A DNA stretch of 64,000 bases from Parietichytrium sp. I65-24A (lineage: Eukaryota; Sar; Bigyra; Thraustochytrida; Thraustochytriidae). The position numbers were made by a program, and so were the translations under genes. Positions 43,724 to 54,301 of the stretch are shown here, in pieces; positions within the stretch are counted from its first letter, which is position 1, and each line of letters opens with the position of its first letter. Under the pieces are notes generated by a model. The model saw only the letters and a list, made by a program, of their open reading frames with translations, did not search any database and was not told the origin of the DNA. Where the stretch lies: NCBI GenBank assembly GCA_012862575.1, contig BLSF01000042.1:62001-126000 (forward strand), given 5' to 3'.

Positions 43724-44774
43724 TTATTGCTTGATTTTCATTTTGGCAGGGTAGTGCAGTCCGATCATGCTGGTGCGAATGAGTGGCAATGGCAAGGCCT
43801 TGACTTCATCCGGGCCTTGCTCCAGAGCTTGCTGGAAGGAATACAGCGTGGCAGCGAGGACGAAGGCTTCGTAGAGCGCAATGCCGCAGAGAATGTGCCA
43901 CCTGAATCAAATCAACGTACACCGTATACCGCACACCGCACACCGTATATGGACAACCCGAAGGTCAGCAACCAATATGACTGAGAATCCGCATCTTTTT
44001 CGCATACCAGGAAGAGATCAAGCGAGGCGAACGAGAGCAGAGGCACAGAAAGCAATATGAAGCGGAAACGAAATTGAGACAAAAAAAAGAAACTTACCAA
44101 GCATGCAGCTGCGGATTGAACGCCAGCCTCACCATCTGCGCGCACGCGACTCTGTCTACAACCCAGCACACTGCCCCTAGCAAAGCGCTGCCAGCCGCCA
44201 GCGCCACGGCCCTGGCCACGCCGGCTTTCCCATTCGTGGCCAACTGCGCTGCTTTGGCCCAGCTTCCCACCTTCGCCAGCGTGCAGAGAATGATCGCAAT
44301 GAGATGCAGCTCGCAGAACAGAAACGCCGAAATGGTGAAGATCCCCAGCGCCGCCAGCGCCGCATGCACGACAGCCAGCGCCTGCGACGTTCTGTCCACA
44401 TGAAAGATGGCCACCAGCGACAGCGTCTCGAATGTTTCGTCCAGCTTCTGGTTCACCCACAGCAGCGTGGCATGAAACGCTCCGCTCGTCACGCCCAGCA
44501 AGATGAGCGACCATCCCAGCGCATAAAACCGCATCGGCAGTCGCATTTCCCGCGCCAGTCGCAGTCCGGCCACGCCGGCACCCACGAACGCCACGTTGGA
44601 CACTGTATTCCACAGCTCCGCCACATATGCGCTGTGCACGTAGTCCTCTTCGCACCAGTTGATACCGGCCGCACCGTAAGCTGACCAGAACCCATTCGCG
44701 CCCGACGACTCGTACTTCTTTCCCGAAACGAACGCCTCGTACAGACCCACGTCCTCCTCTGCTCGCGCGCCCAT
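43724..44774 (-). CDS. Alkaline ceramidase (ACER/YPC1 type)
   Basis: Exons are 44098-44774 and 43724-43901, with a 196-nt GT-AG intron. The protein has 284 residues. The start is the ATG at 44774; the frame upstream has only a TTG. The family opening is clear: GFWSAYGAAGINWCEEDY...YVAELWNTVSN. SGAFHATLL carries the first metal His. Splicing creates HAWWHIL, which supplies the other two zinc His residues, so exon 2 is needed for activity and is well supported. About seven membrane helices. The family is ER/Golgi membrane ceramidases that hydrolyse ceramide to sphingosine and fatty acid. The gene ends KMKIKQ, a basic tail. Confidence 0.93.
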
Positions 44775-44968
44775 ACTTTGGACTTTACACTTTACACTTT
44801 CCCTCTCTTCCAACACTTCCAACCCAGACTGACCTAACCTAAAGCGTTCACGCCTTCGCAACTTGCGCCTAGGTTAGACTGACCGTTTCTGCGAGGACGC
44901 TGTGTCTCTGTACTCTGTACTCTGTACTCTATGCGTATGTGAGCGTGTCCTCGCGTGTATGTCTCTGG

Positions 44969-44969
44969 C

Positions 44970-45001
<32 letters not shown>
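44969..45001. repeat. (CA)16 microsatellite
   Basis: Uninterrupted CA dinucleotides. Confidence 0.95.
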
Positions 45002-45004
<3 letters not shown>

Positions 45005-45046
45005 AAACACTTACACACACTTTGTGTCGTGCAGACTATGGAGTGG

Positions 45047-45060
45047 GGTACTCGAGTACC
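45047..45060. repeat. Perfect 14-bp palindrome GGTACTCGAGTACC
   Basis: Self-complementary; the same TACTCGAGTA core occurs at 16344-16353. Confidence 0.85.
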
Positions 45061-45086
45061 GCGAGGACGCTTGGGTGTACGCGCTT

Positions 45087-45163
45087 GAGTGACTGAGTGA
45101 CTGAGTGACTGAGTGACTGAGTGACTGAGTGACTGAGTGACTGAGTGACTGAGTGACTGAGTG
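45087..45163. repeat. (GAGTGACT)9 octamer array
   Basis: About nine perfect copies, followed by degenerate GTGAGTGATT and, at 45259-45283, GATT tetramers. Confidence 0.95.
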
Positions 45164-45479
45164 TGTATGGAAGAGTGTGAGTGATTGTTTGTGATTGATT
45201 GAGTGAGTGTCGATGGAAGTATGTGAGTGATTGTGAGTGAGTGAGTGATTGTGTGAGTGATTGATTGATTGATTGATTGATTGTGTGAGTGAGTGTGTGT
45301 GTGAGTGAGTGAGTGTGTGAATGTTTGCGGGAGGATTGGAGTAAGGCTCTTGGAGTGCCCAGCGCCCAAGATCAGTCTGCGATGGTGGTCGACTACTGAT
45401 GGGTGATTGTTTGTTTTTGTCGCTCCGTTCACTGGCAGGCTGGTACGTTGCGAGCGCTGGGTTCAAGTTCTGGAGCAAT

Positions 45480-45690
45480 CTCTCGCAAGCTGTTTGCATT
45501 CAGCATTTACTGTTAGTAAGCAACAAATGCGCAAGTTTCTTGCATTTTACAAGCGACAATTGCGAAAGCTGTTCAGCACTCAGTATTTAGCAAGCAACAA
45601 TTGCGAAAGCTGTTTGCATTCAGCACTCAGTATTTAGCAAGCAACAATTGCGCAAGTTGCTTGCATTTAACATGCAACAATTGCCGCGAG
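45480..45690. repeat. Imperfect 35-47 bp tandem repeat
   Basis: About five units built from GCAACAATTGCG, AA(A/G)(C/T)TG and TTGCATT, with an extra CAGCACTCAGTATTTAGCAA in two of them. They lie 470-680 nt upstream of Dad4. Confidence 0.8.
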
Positions 45691-46081
45691 TGGCACGCCA
45701 ACTTCTCGTTCGAATTGAATCTGACCAACTTTTTTATCCTCAAGTCCGGTCGGTTCCGTCAAAGTTCGCGAGTAAAAAGTTGAACTTCGTCCTTCCGTTT
45801 TCCTTTCTCCGCTCTTTGACGACACCACTTCCGTCCTCGACTTGGGCCGCGCATGTCCTCGCCGTTTGTTTGCCCATGTCCTTCGGTTCGGTTCCATCCA
45901 TCGCATTTGCTACCAGCAGGAACCCAAGAACCGGGAGAACAACCCTGTGTTCTCTTTGCTCCCTGGAGTCCGGAACCCTTTGAGGAACCCGCCCGAGAAC
46001 CGGGGGAACAACCTGCGTTCTGTGTGTTCCCTGGGTTCTGCATTCAAATTCTCGTGTATCTCGTTGTGCGAGTGGGACACA

Positions 46082-46085
<4 letters not shown>

Positions 46086-46112
<27 letters not shown>
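46086..46112. repeat. (GA)n microsatellite
   Basis: About 12 GA units ending about 50 nt before the Dad4 ATG. Probably 5' UTR or core promoter. Confidence 0.9.
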
Positions 46113-46115
<3 letters not shown>

Positions 46116-46162
46116 AAGAGAGAAAGAGAGAACGAGTGAGTTAGCAGAAGGGACGAGGGAAG

Positions 46163-46483
46163 ATGGAAAGTAAGTGTCAAGTGTTGTTTTCATGATCCGA
46201 TTGGATGAATTGTTTAGAATCGTGTGTGCTTATTAAACTGGATTGAACTGAAACTGAACTGGTTTGGACGTTGGGTATGTTTGAAGATCCATATGAGCAG
46301 CAGCAGAAAGCCATCCTGAAGAGGATATGCAATTCGGCAGAGAGATTGGCGGAGCTAGTGGAGGAGATTGGCGAAGAGCTGGAGAAGAGCGAGATGCATC
46401 ACGAAAAGATTCACCAGGCCTACGGCGTGTTTAAAAATCTGGAAAAGAAAATGCAGCTGGTGGTGGAAACTGACAAAGCTTGA
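46163..46483 (+). CDS. DAD4: Dad4-like subunit of the DASH/Dam1 kinetochore complex
   Basis: Exon 1 is only seven nucleotides (46163-46169, ATGGAAA), followed by a 117-nt intron (GTAAGT...TTGAAG) and exon 2, 46287-46483. Splicing gives MENPYEQQQKAILKRI, the conserved Dad4 start. Read without splicing, the frame starts with an unrelated MGMFED. The protein has 67 residues, against about 72 in yeast, and is one helical coiled coil. Dad4 is part of the DASH ring that couples kinetochores to microtubule ends in the nucleus. DASH is best known from fungi but occurs in scattered protists. The match rests on the N-terminal block, size and helical pattern. Confidence 0.8.
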
Positions 46484-46791
46484 GCGAGTCTGGGTGTGGG
46501 CTTTGTCCAGATGTCAAGCTGTGAAGGCGTAGTGTACAGATCCAAAGAGCGGCTGCAAGGGTTTGCTAGCAGGCGCGAGGGGGTGCCGGCAAAGAGAGCG
46601 GGAAGGCGAGATGGAGAGCTAGGCAACTTGATTTTCCAACAATTCCAAGAGAGCGAAAGTAGAGTTTTCTTCGTCAATCATATTTTACATACTAGTGTGA
46701 GAGTGTGTTTTGGTTTCAGTCGTGTCCATTGTTTCTGTTGCGGCCCCAAAGCGTTTTGCCATCTTGCCATGGCCGCTAATTTCGTACGAGC
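46484..46791. other. Convergent 3' intergenic region
   Basis: A 308-nt tail-to-tail gap with no gene seen. Confidence 0.5.
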
Positions 46792-48216
46792 TCATGCCCT
46801 GTCTTCCAACGTAAAGTCACTGCTACTACTGCTCTCCCGCTGCCCGATAGGGATACTATCGTACTTGGAAAGTGACGGCAACGCAGCCGGGTTGGCGACG
46901 TTGCGGCCACACGCGCACAAAAGTAGCATGAGAGCCAATGTGCTGAGTACGCCTACGGCGCCATAAAACGCGATAACGTCTTCTTTACTCTGTTTCTTGG
47001 AAGGCGACAGATGGGAATCGCTGTCCGCATCATCCACCATCCGACACTCGGCCGCATAGTCTGTAGGAATCAGCTCGGAAAGGTCCGCCACGAAATGGTC
47101 AAAGTCACACATCAAGGATCCGTCCGAGCAGATCACCTGCGGAGTAGCGAACATATGGTCAATGCCTTTGTTGTAAAAGGTTCTTACTTTGCGTCTACCA
47201 TTGACGTTCACCAACTCAAAAACTACTGTGGACGCATATGGCGGATTCTCACCATCGAATATCCCGAGCGCACCTAGAAGACATGCGAGTGTGGAGTCGT
47301 GTGCGCTGAAATGAGATATTTTAGCCGTCTTTGAGTATGTTCCGTCACCGAGCAGCAAATTCGCTTTGGTGGGGATTACCGGCACAGTTACATTCACGCC
47401 AGAAGCCACCTGGAAACGACTGACGACTTGCGCCAACATGTTTCCACCCAACAGCCGCTGCATCTCGGCATTTTCAGCGTACTTTGGCCTGAGCGTGTAG
47501 TCTTCTAAAGCAACAAGCTCGGCGAAGAGAGTCGGGTCATCACGAAAACCTTGTATGAACTCCATTCCATGCTCGTGTTCGCAAAAGAGAGGGTCTGCAA
47601 TTACACTAACGTTCCCCAATGTGATTGTGGATGGGTCGTATCCAGCTATGTCCGCAGCTCGCCTCAAAAGGCTCGCCGTCTCTGCCTCTTTTGCTCTCCA
47701 GGAAGGTCGGCTCTTCGCTTCCCTCAAAAGCTCTCCGTACCTCGGACAAAGCTCCGCGCTGTATGGAAGCAAGAGTGAGTCTACACCCTTTGGCATGGTA
47801 TGAATCGCCACGGGCTGCACTCTACTTGGGAGTGTATCGGGTCCAGACCCGGGGGGGTACAGCCCTGAAATGAAGCTCTGAGCTGACTCGATCGTCCTGT
47901 CCATGTCCGTGGACCGTACAAAGTATTCGCCACGCTTGTATGTTTCGCTTGCCACTTTGTACGGCGACCCCAGTAGATAACGCTCTCTGAATGCGGTGCC
48001 GACTGTGTACAATTGCTTCATCCCCTTGGTGGTCAGCATTCCCGCGTCGATGCCCCACCGTTTGTTATTCTCAGCATCATTCGGCATTTCAAAGTACGGG
48101 GACCGGTCGCCATGTCTATGGAAGAATACCACGGCTTCAACTTGATCTTCCACTTGTCCATTTCCTCCAGCAAGTCCTGTCACCAGCAGCGAGATCGCCA
48201 GCGCCTTGAGTCGCAT
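46792..48216 (-). CDS. Histidine acid phosphatase, membrane-anchored
   Basis: The 474-residue protein starts at the ATG at 48216; the longer open frame begins at a TTG and would bury the signal peptide. Residues 1-20 are a signal peptide. The catalytic RHGDRSP lies at about 33-39 and the proton-donor SAHDSTL at about 304-310, the two hallmarks of the histidine phosphatase superfamily, branch 2. Spaced Cys residues and N-glycosylation sequons (NVS, NVT) fit a secretory domain. One membrane helix (about 416-436) is followed by a ~38-residue cytosolic tail with serines and YDSIPI. This resembles lysosomal acid phosphatase, a type I membrane protein. It should hydrolyse phosphomonoesters in lysosomes/vacuoles or at the cell surface. 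Confidence 0.92.
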   Translation of the reverse strand: MRLKALAISLLVTGLAGGNGQVEDQVEAVVFFHRHGDRSPYFEMPNDAENNKRWGIDAGMLTTKGMKQLYTVGTAFRERYLLGSPYKVASETYKRGEYFVRSTDMDRTIESAQSFISGLYPPGSGPDTLPSRVQPVAIHTMPKGVDSLLLPYSAELCPRYGELLREAKSRPSWRAKEAETASLLRRAADIAGYDPSTITLGNVSVIADPLFCEHEHGMEFIQGFRDDPTLFAELVALEDYTLRPKYAENAEMQRLLGGNMLAQVVSRFQVASGVNVTVPVIPTKANLLLGDGTYSKTAKISHFSAHDSTLACLLGALGIFDGENPPYASTVVFELVNVNGRRKVRTFYNKGIDHMFATPQVICSDGSLMCDFDHFVADLSELIPTDYAAECRMVDDADSDSHLSPSKKQSKEDVIAFYGAVGVLSTLALMLLLCACGRNVANPAALPSLSKYDSIPIGQRESSSSSDFTLEDRA

Positions 48217-50002
48217 TCTGCGCCTGCTGCGTGACAAAAGCACGCGACCACAACTCGCCAAGGTCCGTGCGTCGCAAAACTTTGCGTGCCAAGTTCTTTC
48301 TGAACTAACTGTAATTGATGATCTACTCGCCCAAGTTCAGAACACAGCAAAGTCGACTTCCAAGCTCCTTCACCCAGCGCCAAAAGCTGCGATGGTCTGT
48401 AAATGCCGCGAATACTCACCAATTTCCACTCTTCGCCGAACTGTTTCCTCTGCTTGTTCAAACTGAGTCTGAGTCAGACCTGCTCAGCCAAACTGACAAA
48501 CAAAACAACAAAAACTAACGCTCTTTCTTCTCTTCTTCTGTTTTTCTGAAGTTCTCAAGTTCTGAAACTCTGCAAACGACTCAAGAGTGAAACGAGAGCG
48601 CAAGTACACACCCAACAAAAAGCATCCCAGCTTCCTTCCTTCTTCCCTCCTTTCGTACCGCTCGGCAATTTTCTGCTAAGACTGTGCAGTAAAAAGTATG
48701 TATCAGTATGACGGGAGAGTCCCCGCCGCGAACCTATAGGCAGGAATTAGACTAAAGGGTAAGAGTGGTGTGGAGGCAGATGATAGGAGGAACTTATGGT
48801 TAATGGTAGAGCGCCGGGAGAGAAATTCAGCTCGATGTTAGGGTTTACACTGGCGAGGAGGTAGCGGTTTCACTGAAAATGTGCGGAAAAAGGCGACAAA
48901 ATTGGTGCTACTGTTTAATCATGAAAAGGTGTAAGATTCGAGCGCGGACAGTAAAATTCAGCTAGTCCAGGTGCACTCCTATTCTTTTCCTACGCGAGGT
49001 TTTAATAGTAGCGGGTCTTCTAAGACTGGCACAACCACGGAGATTCCTGTGCCAGTCAAACACAGAACTCGGTGGAAAGAACAGTGAATAGCACATGATC
49101 AAAACGAATAATCTTATTTTTCTACCAATACTCGTATGATCTGTTAGCGCTGGAGGGGTAGCCGCAATAGTGTCGGACTAGACGCCCTGTCCGACCATTT
49201 TCTTTCTGTCCTTGTTGATTTTGATTGCCTGTGAGAGAAAGTTATTTTCGTCTTTGTGCAAACAATTACATTGTACTAAAAAGCAAACTTGCAATCGCTT
49301 CAACTCGTAAACTTCTGCCTCGATTCATTCATCCATCCACTCTTTCATTCCATTCGTTCACTCATTCTTTCTTTCAAGTCTCTTTGGATGAATCATTTTG
49401 ATTGATAACTCGCCCAAGTTATTTGATCGCGATTCTCGCGATGAAGAGACTGTAGATGAGCGTGCTCATGAGCGTGAGCACTAAACTTTTCACACACTGT
49501 CATTCACATGTCAGTGTAGTGTATACTCTGTTACTATTCCCCATCGCACTGCTTTCAAACCAACCAACAAACAAACAAATAAACAACAAAGAGTGTGAGA
49601 GTGTTGGGAATTCCAATTTACAGCGACGCCTTGCCTGCAAACATCTGCAAACTTTCGCTTTTACTTTCGCTTTTTTAGCCTTTCTCTTTCTCTTTGTCTT
49701 TGTCTTCGCCTTTGCATTTGCTTTCGGCTCACTGAGAGAGCTCTGACTTGTATTCATTGCATTCATTGCATTCATTGCATTCATTGCATTCATTGCATTC
49801 ATTGTATCTTTCCTTCTCTCTATCTCTCTGGTCGCTCACGAGTGAACTTTACTTTGGAAAGCGAGGTCTAATCGAGTTGCAGTCGTTGCAGTCGTTGCAG
49901 TTCCCCATCCTCGAGCGCGGTCAAAGGAAGGCAGAAAGTGCAGAAAGGTCGATCGAAACGTGAAGGACAAGCAAGGCGAGAGAAGAGACAGATAGAGCGA
50001 AG
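48217..50002. other. Divergent intergenic region
   Basis: A 1.8 kb head-to-head gap with no supported gene. It contains AT-rich and CTTTCTTC-rich stretches, a CTTTCGCTTTTA-type tract (49650-49730) and a 9-bp tandem repeat (49752-49806). Confidence 0.5.
49752..49806. repeat. (TTCATTGCA)6 9-bp tandem repeat
   Basis: Six near-perfect copies about 200 nt upstream of the ILVBL-type start. Confidence 0.95.
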
Positions 50003-52196
50003 ATGCGTCGCGTGGAACGCGTGCTGGCGCACCTGGAGCAGGGCGGCAACAGCGCCGAGAGAAATGAAAATGATAATGAAATTGGAAATGGAAGCGGGAA
50101 GGCGAGCTTGGAACGGTGCGAGACTCGGTCGGTGTCGGAGTGGGTCGGAGACCTGGCGGCCATGGCGACGAAGAATGTGGTGATGACCGAGCGCCACGGA
50201 GGCGACCTGGTGGCGGAAGTGCTGGTCGCCCACGGCGTCAAACACCTCTTCTGCTTGAGCGGAGGCCACATCAGCCCCTTCCTGGTCGCGTCCAAGGAGC
50301 GCGGCATCAAGATTGTGGATGTGAGGCACGAAGTGAATGCTGTCTTTGCCGCGGACGCGGTGGGGAGACTGACAGGGATTCCTGGCGTCGCGGCGGTGAC
50401 TGCTGGTCCTGGCGTCACAAACACGGTTACTGCCATCAAGAACGCCGCGATGGCGCAAAGCCCAATGGTGCTCCTGGGTGGTGCAGCCGCCACGGTGATG
50501 CAGGGCCGCGGCGCGCTCCAGGACATTGACCAGATGGCGTTTCTCACTCCCATTGTAAAGTGGGCGTACTCGTGCCGGACAGCTCGCGACATTGTCCCGA
50601 CGCTGCGCAAAGCATTTCAGATTGCTAAGAGCGGCACCCCTGGGCCAGTGTTTGTGGAGCTCCCGCTTGACGTTCTGTACAGCGTGATGGAGCTCTTACC
50701 CCAAAGTGGAGCACACGAGCGGTTGCGGGCGAAAGAACTTCAAGGCGGCAAGGCTTCAGCGGACCAGCTCGCTCGAGTTGTCATCACGCGCGAGGCCGCC
50801 AAGAAGAAGATGTCAGCAAAAGAGTTTGTGGACAGCAAACCTCCTGATTCCCCGGTGTTCTTGGAGCTCCCAGCGGACAAGAAGGGGCCGCTACTTGTTC
50901 GCACAGCGTTTGGGGCTCTTCAGGCCAGACTCCATGCCGGGGCGCACGATGTTGACTACGACTTTTCACCTCTTCCAGTAGACTACCCAAAGCCAAATGC
51001 TGGCGACTTGAAGACTGCGGCCGAGTATTTGAAGAAGGCCAAGCGTCCTGTGTTTATTCTCGGGTCCCAGTCCATGCTGCACGGACAAGACGGCGCGAAA
51101 AAACTCGTTTCAGCCCTCGAGAAGCTTGGAGCGCCCTGCTTCTTGGGCGGAATGAGCAGAGGTCTTTTGGGCCGCAACCATCCTCTCCATATCCGCCAGA
51201 ATCGCGGAAAGGCTCTGAATAGCGCCGATGTAATCATCATGCTCGGAGTAGTTGCTGACTTTCGCCTTGATTATGGGCGTGGACTTCCTGGCAAAGTTCC
51301 GATCGTCGCGGTCAACCGGTCGAAAGACGATTTGAAGCTAAACTCTGGAATTTTCTGGAAACCTACGTGTGCAGCGAACAGCGATCCGTGCGACTTTGCG
51401 GTGGAGCTTGCGAAGTTGGTGGGCTCCAAAGCAGCGTCATGGAGTTCCTGGGCTGCTCAACTGAAGAAAGGCGATGAGGCCAAGGAGCTAGCGAATGCCA
51501 AGCTTGCTGCGCTTCCAGCATTGGGAAGGAACGGTTATGCTGGCAAGCCTTTGGTCAACCCTCTGGAGCTCTGCCAGCGATTTGACAATGTGCTAGAAGA
51601 CAACAGCATTCTGGTGGCGGATGGAGGGGACTTTGTTGCAACTGCATCCTACATCGTCCGACCTCGCGGACCGCTCTCGTGGCTTGACCCTGGCGCTTTT
51701 GGCACACTTGGAGTCGGTGGTGGATTCGCACTGGGTGCCGCCCTGGTGCACCCTGAAAAGCAGGTTTACATTCTCTGGGGCGATGGCAGCGCCGGTTACA
51801 GCATCATGGAATTTGACACCTTTCGCCGTCACGGCCTAAATGTCATCGCACTCGTTGGTAATGACGCCTGGTAAGTTGCGTTTGCCTTTTATTGGAACAA
51901 CATATTCTTCTTCTCTCTGACAAGATTTGGCCCTTCTCTACTCCCGCAGCTGGACTCAAATTGAACGGGAGCAGGTTCCCATGTTTGGTGATGACGCTGC
52001 GTGCGTTCTTGACTACTCGGCGTACGACGTCTGCGCAGAGGGTCTTGGAGGACGATCAGTCCGTCTCGAGTCGCCGGACGATGACCTTGAGTCCAAATTC
52101 CGAGAGGCACAGTCGGTTGCCAGAGAAGGAAACCCAGTCCTCATCAATGCACTCATCGGCCGCACCAGTTTCCGCGAAGGTTCCCTTTCGGTGTAG
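50003..52196 (+). CDS. ILVBL: ThDP-dependent enzyme of the ILVBL/2-hydroxyacyl-CoA lyase type
   Basis: Exons are 50003-51870 and 51950-52196, with a 79-nt intron; the split codon gives Cys in GNDACWTQ. The protein has 704 residues. The first ATG is 50003; an ATG at 50162 would remove ~53 low-complexity residues. The ThDP family order is clear. The pyrimidine-binding domain has the cofactor-activating Glu in VRHEVNAVFAADA (about E109) and the AGPGVTNT and GQGRGALQD segments. A central domain follows. The pyrophosphate domain has GDGS...ND (about 593-623). WTQIEREQVPMFG after the splice is typical of ILVBL (acetolactate synthase-like, 2-hydroxyacyl-CoA lyase 2). In animals that enzyme is an ER protein of fatty-acid alpha-oxidation. 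A ~50-residue insert near 245-295 makes it longer than usual. Confidence 0.88.
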
Positions 52197-52531
52197 AATA
52201 TTTGCTCTGGAGCGTTCTTTGGCTCTGCTTCCTCCTACATCACATGGATTTGTTGTATGTTAATGTAGATGGGACTTTGTGACAGGTCTCCAATTCTATT
52301 TTATTTCGTCCCGCTCTTGAGGACAATCATCTTTTCTCTGTTTCGCACACAAATCATAGTCGGATAGACGTTTAATCCGAATACAGATTTAAACATGTGA
52401 TATCTTTTCTTCATTCGAAAGTGTAAGAAAGTTCGGACACCTGGAAAAAGACTAGGGATTATATTACTCTGTACAGCAACCGGTACTCGATTCGCTGTCC
52501 AAGACTTTACAATTTGGAGTTCCTCTCACCA
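52197..52531. other. Convergent 3' intergenic region
   Basis: A 335-nt AT-rich tail-to-tail gap. No gene seen. Confidence 0.5.
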
Positions 52532-54301
52532 TTAGTGCCGATGTCCATGGCCGTGGCTTCGCTGCTCTTCTGCCCGCCTGACTCGCTCCTCGATCGCCGA
52601 CTTGTCATAGCCTTGATCGTAAAGTTTGCGCGTGAAAGCGTTGCCGAGTATTTCAAGCGCTTCTCCAAGTAGTTTGAAGTGCTCCTCGGACTGTTTCCTT
52701 TCCTCGACTGTTGCCTGTGGACCCAATTTGTCTGGATGGCAGGCAAGGGCGCGCTGCTTATACGCTGCTTTAATTTCCAGCTCGCTGGATACTGAGCTGA
52801 GTTGATGGCCATCGGGTTGGCTCAGAATCTTGTAATAGTCCGGCCGTTTCGCTTTGCGGGCCTCGAACTCCACCATGTCGTAAGCGCCACGAATCACATT
52901 GTTATTCTGCCCCCATTCCGTCATCAGTCTATTGGCATCTTGTTGTGCCTCGGTAAATCGTTGCAGCGCAACAAGGACATAAAGGCGAGTGAGCCAAGCG
53001 CGTTGATTATCCTCCTGTAAATAAATTGCGCTCGCACAATCCTTGAGCGCAAGATCGTACTCCTTGAGCCGAAAGTGTACGTTTCCAAGCTCTGACAGAA
53101 TGATTGCGCGTACGATGGCCTTGGACGGAATGGCATTCGAGTCGCAGTCCTTGATTAGTTCAGAGAGGACTTGTGCGGCCTTTGTGTAATCTTGTTTTGA
53201 GGTGAGGTCTCGCGACTCGTTCAACTGATTACGAATCAGCTTGATCTTCTTGAAGCACTTCATCGCCTCCTTATCATCCGGCGCCAATCGCAAGGCTTCT
53301 TTGACATACTTTACAGCTTCCTCCACTTCGCCAGAGTAAAGCATGGCTAGCGAGCGGACCACATATGCTGCCGGGTCACTTCCGCCATTCGCGCGAAGGA
53401 CTTGCAGAGTCAGCTTCAATGCTCGTTCGCAGCTGCCCACCTCGGCCTCGGCTCGGGCTGCCACGAGCAAAACGCGAGGGGCTGTAGTTGTCGTTAGAAG
53501 CTGAGTACACGAGGCTCGCGCAGATACATAATCCCCTTTTCTGACAGCTTCCTGCGCCGCACCAAAGCTTTGCGCGAGCGCCTTGACCTGACGAGTAGCT
53601 GCAAGCAGGTTGTGGTCTGTCTGGTCCGAGCATTCTGCGAGATACGCAGCGGCATCCTCAAAGCGCCCTAGTGACACCAACGCTTTCGCGCCTCGGACAA
53701 AGGCTTTACAAAAGCTTGGATCTAAACTGGTGGCCTTTCTGCAATCCTGCACAGCAGCTTCCTGATTGCCTAGTGCGATGAAAGCTGCAGCGCGATTCGA
53801 ATAGATACTAGGGACATCTTCGCAGAGCGAGATCGCTTTGTTGTACAGAGTAATCGCGTCCTTAAAATTTCTCGACTCGTATTTTTCATTGGCCTGCTCC
53901 TTAAGCACGAGCGCCATGTCCTTCGCGCTTTTTGAGCCAGCCTCTTGATGCTCCGTCGCGGACACCAAGTGCGACTGAAGATCGGCATAGTCACCTTCCC
54001 ATCTGCACTTGGCCGCATCTTGCAGCGGGCATCTGACCCTGATCCTCCCCAACACCCGCCATGCCAGTGGGCTCCCGTACTTTAGATACGGCATTTGCCC
54101 TGAAAGCACTGTCCCAAGGTCATTTTGGCATGTCGGGCAGGTCATTTTCCTCTGAAGCCAATTCCTCAAGCAGGAAAGGCAATACACATGCGAGCAGCTC
54201 GTCAAGATGGACTCGTCCAGGTCCACCAGCTGCACACATATCGCGCAAACAAACTCCTCATAGTGTCCCTTCGCAGACAATATCTCGCCGCCGAAACCCA
54301 T
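52532..54301 (-). CDS. RING finger-TPR-DnaJ fusion protein
   Basis: The ATG at 54301 opens 589 residues without introns. A C3HC4 RING finger (about 17-59) starts CAIC, continues CSHVYCLSC and ends CPTC. It is followed by a TRAF/SIAH-like Cys-His segment (CPLQDAAKC...H...H, about 88-117). TPR repeats fill about 125-470, with NRAAAFIALGN and SELGNVHFRLKEYDLALKDC among them. The C-terminus is a J domain (about 488-565) with an intact HPD (522-524), then a basic and His-rich tail. TPR-J alone is DNAJC7/DNAJC3-like: TPR holds Hsp70/Hsp90 tails and J stimulates Hsp70. Adding a RING suggests a chaperone-linked E3 ubiquitin ligase, comparable in logic to CHIP. That function is inferred. Confidence 0.9.
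   Translation of the reverse strand: MGFGGEILSAKGHYEEFVCAICVQLVDLDESILTSCSHVYCLSCLRNWLQRKMTCPTCQNDLGTVLSGQMPYLKYGSPLAWRVLGRIRVRCPLQDAAKCRWEGDYADLQSHLVSATEHQEAGSKSAKDMALVLKEQANEKYESRNFKDAITLYNKAISLCEDVPSIYSNRAAAFIALGNQEAAVQDCRKATSLDPSFCKAFVRGAKALVSLGRFEDAAAYLAECSDQTDHNLLAATRQVKALAQSFGAAQEAVRKGDYVSARASCTQLLTTTTAPRVLLVAARAEAEVGSCERALKLTLQVLRANGGSDPAAYVVRSLAMLYSGEVEEAVKYVKEALRLAPDDKEAMKCFKKIKLIRNQLNESRDLTSKQDYTKAAQVLSELIKDCDSNAIPSKAIVRAIILSELGNVHFRLKEYDLALKDCASAIYLQEDNQRAWLTRLYVLVALQRFTEAQQDANRLMTEWGQNNNVIRGAYDMVEFEARKAKRPDYYKILSQPDGHQLSSVSSELEIKAAYKQRALACHPDKLGPQATVEERKQSEEHFKLLGEALEILGNAFTRKLYDQGYDKSAIEERVRRAEEQRSHGHGHRH

Larger units (their letters stand above)
44775..46162. other. Divergent intergenic region, densely repetitive
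   Basis: This 1.4 kb head-to-head gap is dominated by microsatellites (CA, GAGTGACT, GATT), a GGTACTCGAGTACC palindrome (45047-45060), a longer tandem repeat (45480-45690) and a GA run (46086-46112) just before the Dad4 start. Open frames on both strands derive from these repeats. Confidence 0.6.

Noticed and set aside
20610-44774. PIG-Q, Sec61 gamma and alkaline ceramidase as an ER-membrane gene cluster
   Set aside because: They are separated by unrelated genes and long gaps; co-location by chance is sufficient.
44929-45499. Minus-strand His/Ser/Thr-rich ORFs
   Set aside because: Translation of GAGTGACT and CA repeats.
45087-45690. Regular repeats as a CRISPR array
   Set aside because: Eukaryotic context, no constant repeat with unique spacers, and no cas genes.
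48217-48261. Longer start for the acid phosphatase
   Set aside because: It begins at TTG and would put 15 basic residues before the signal peptide; the ATG at 48216 is better.
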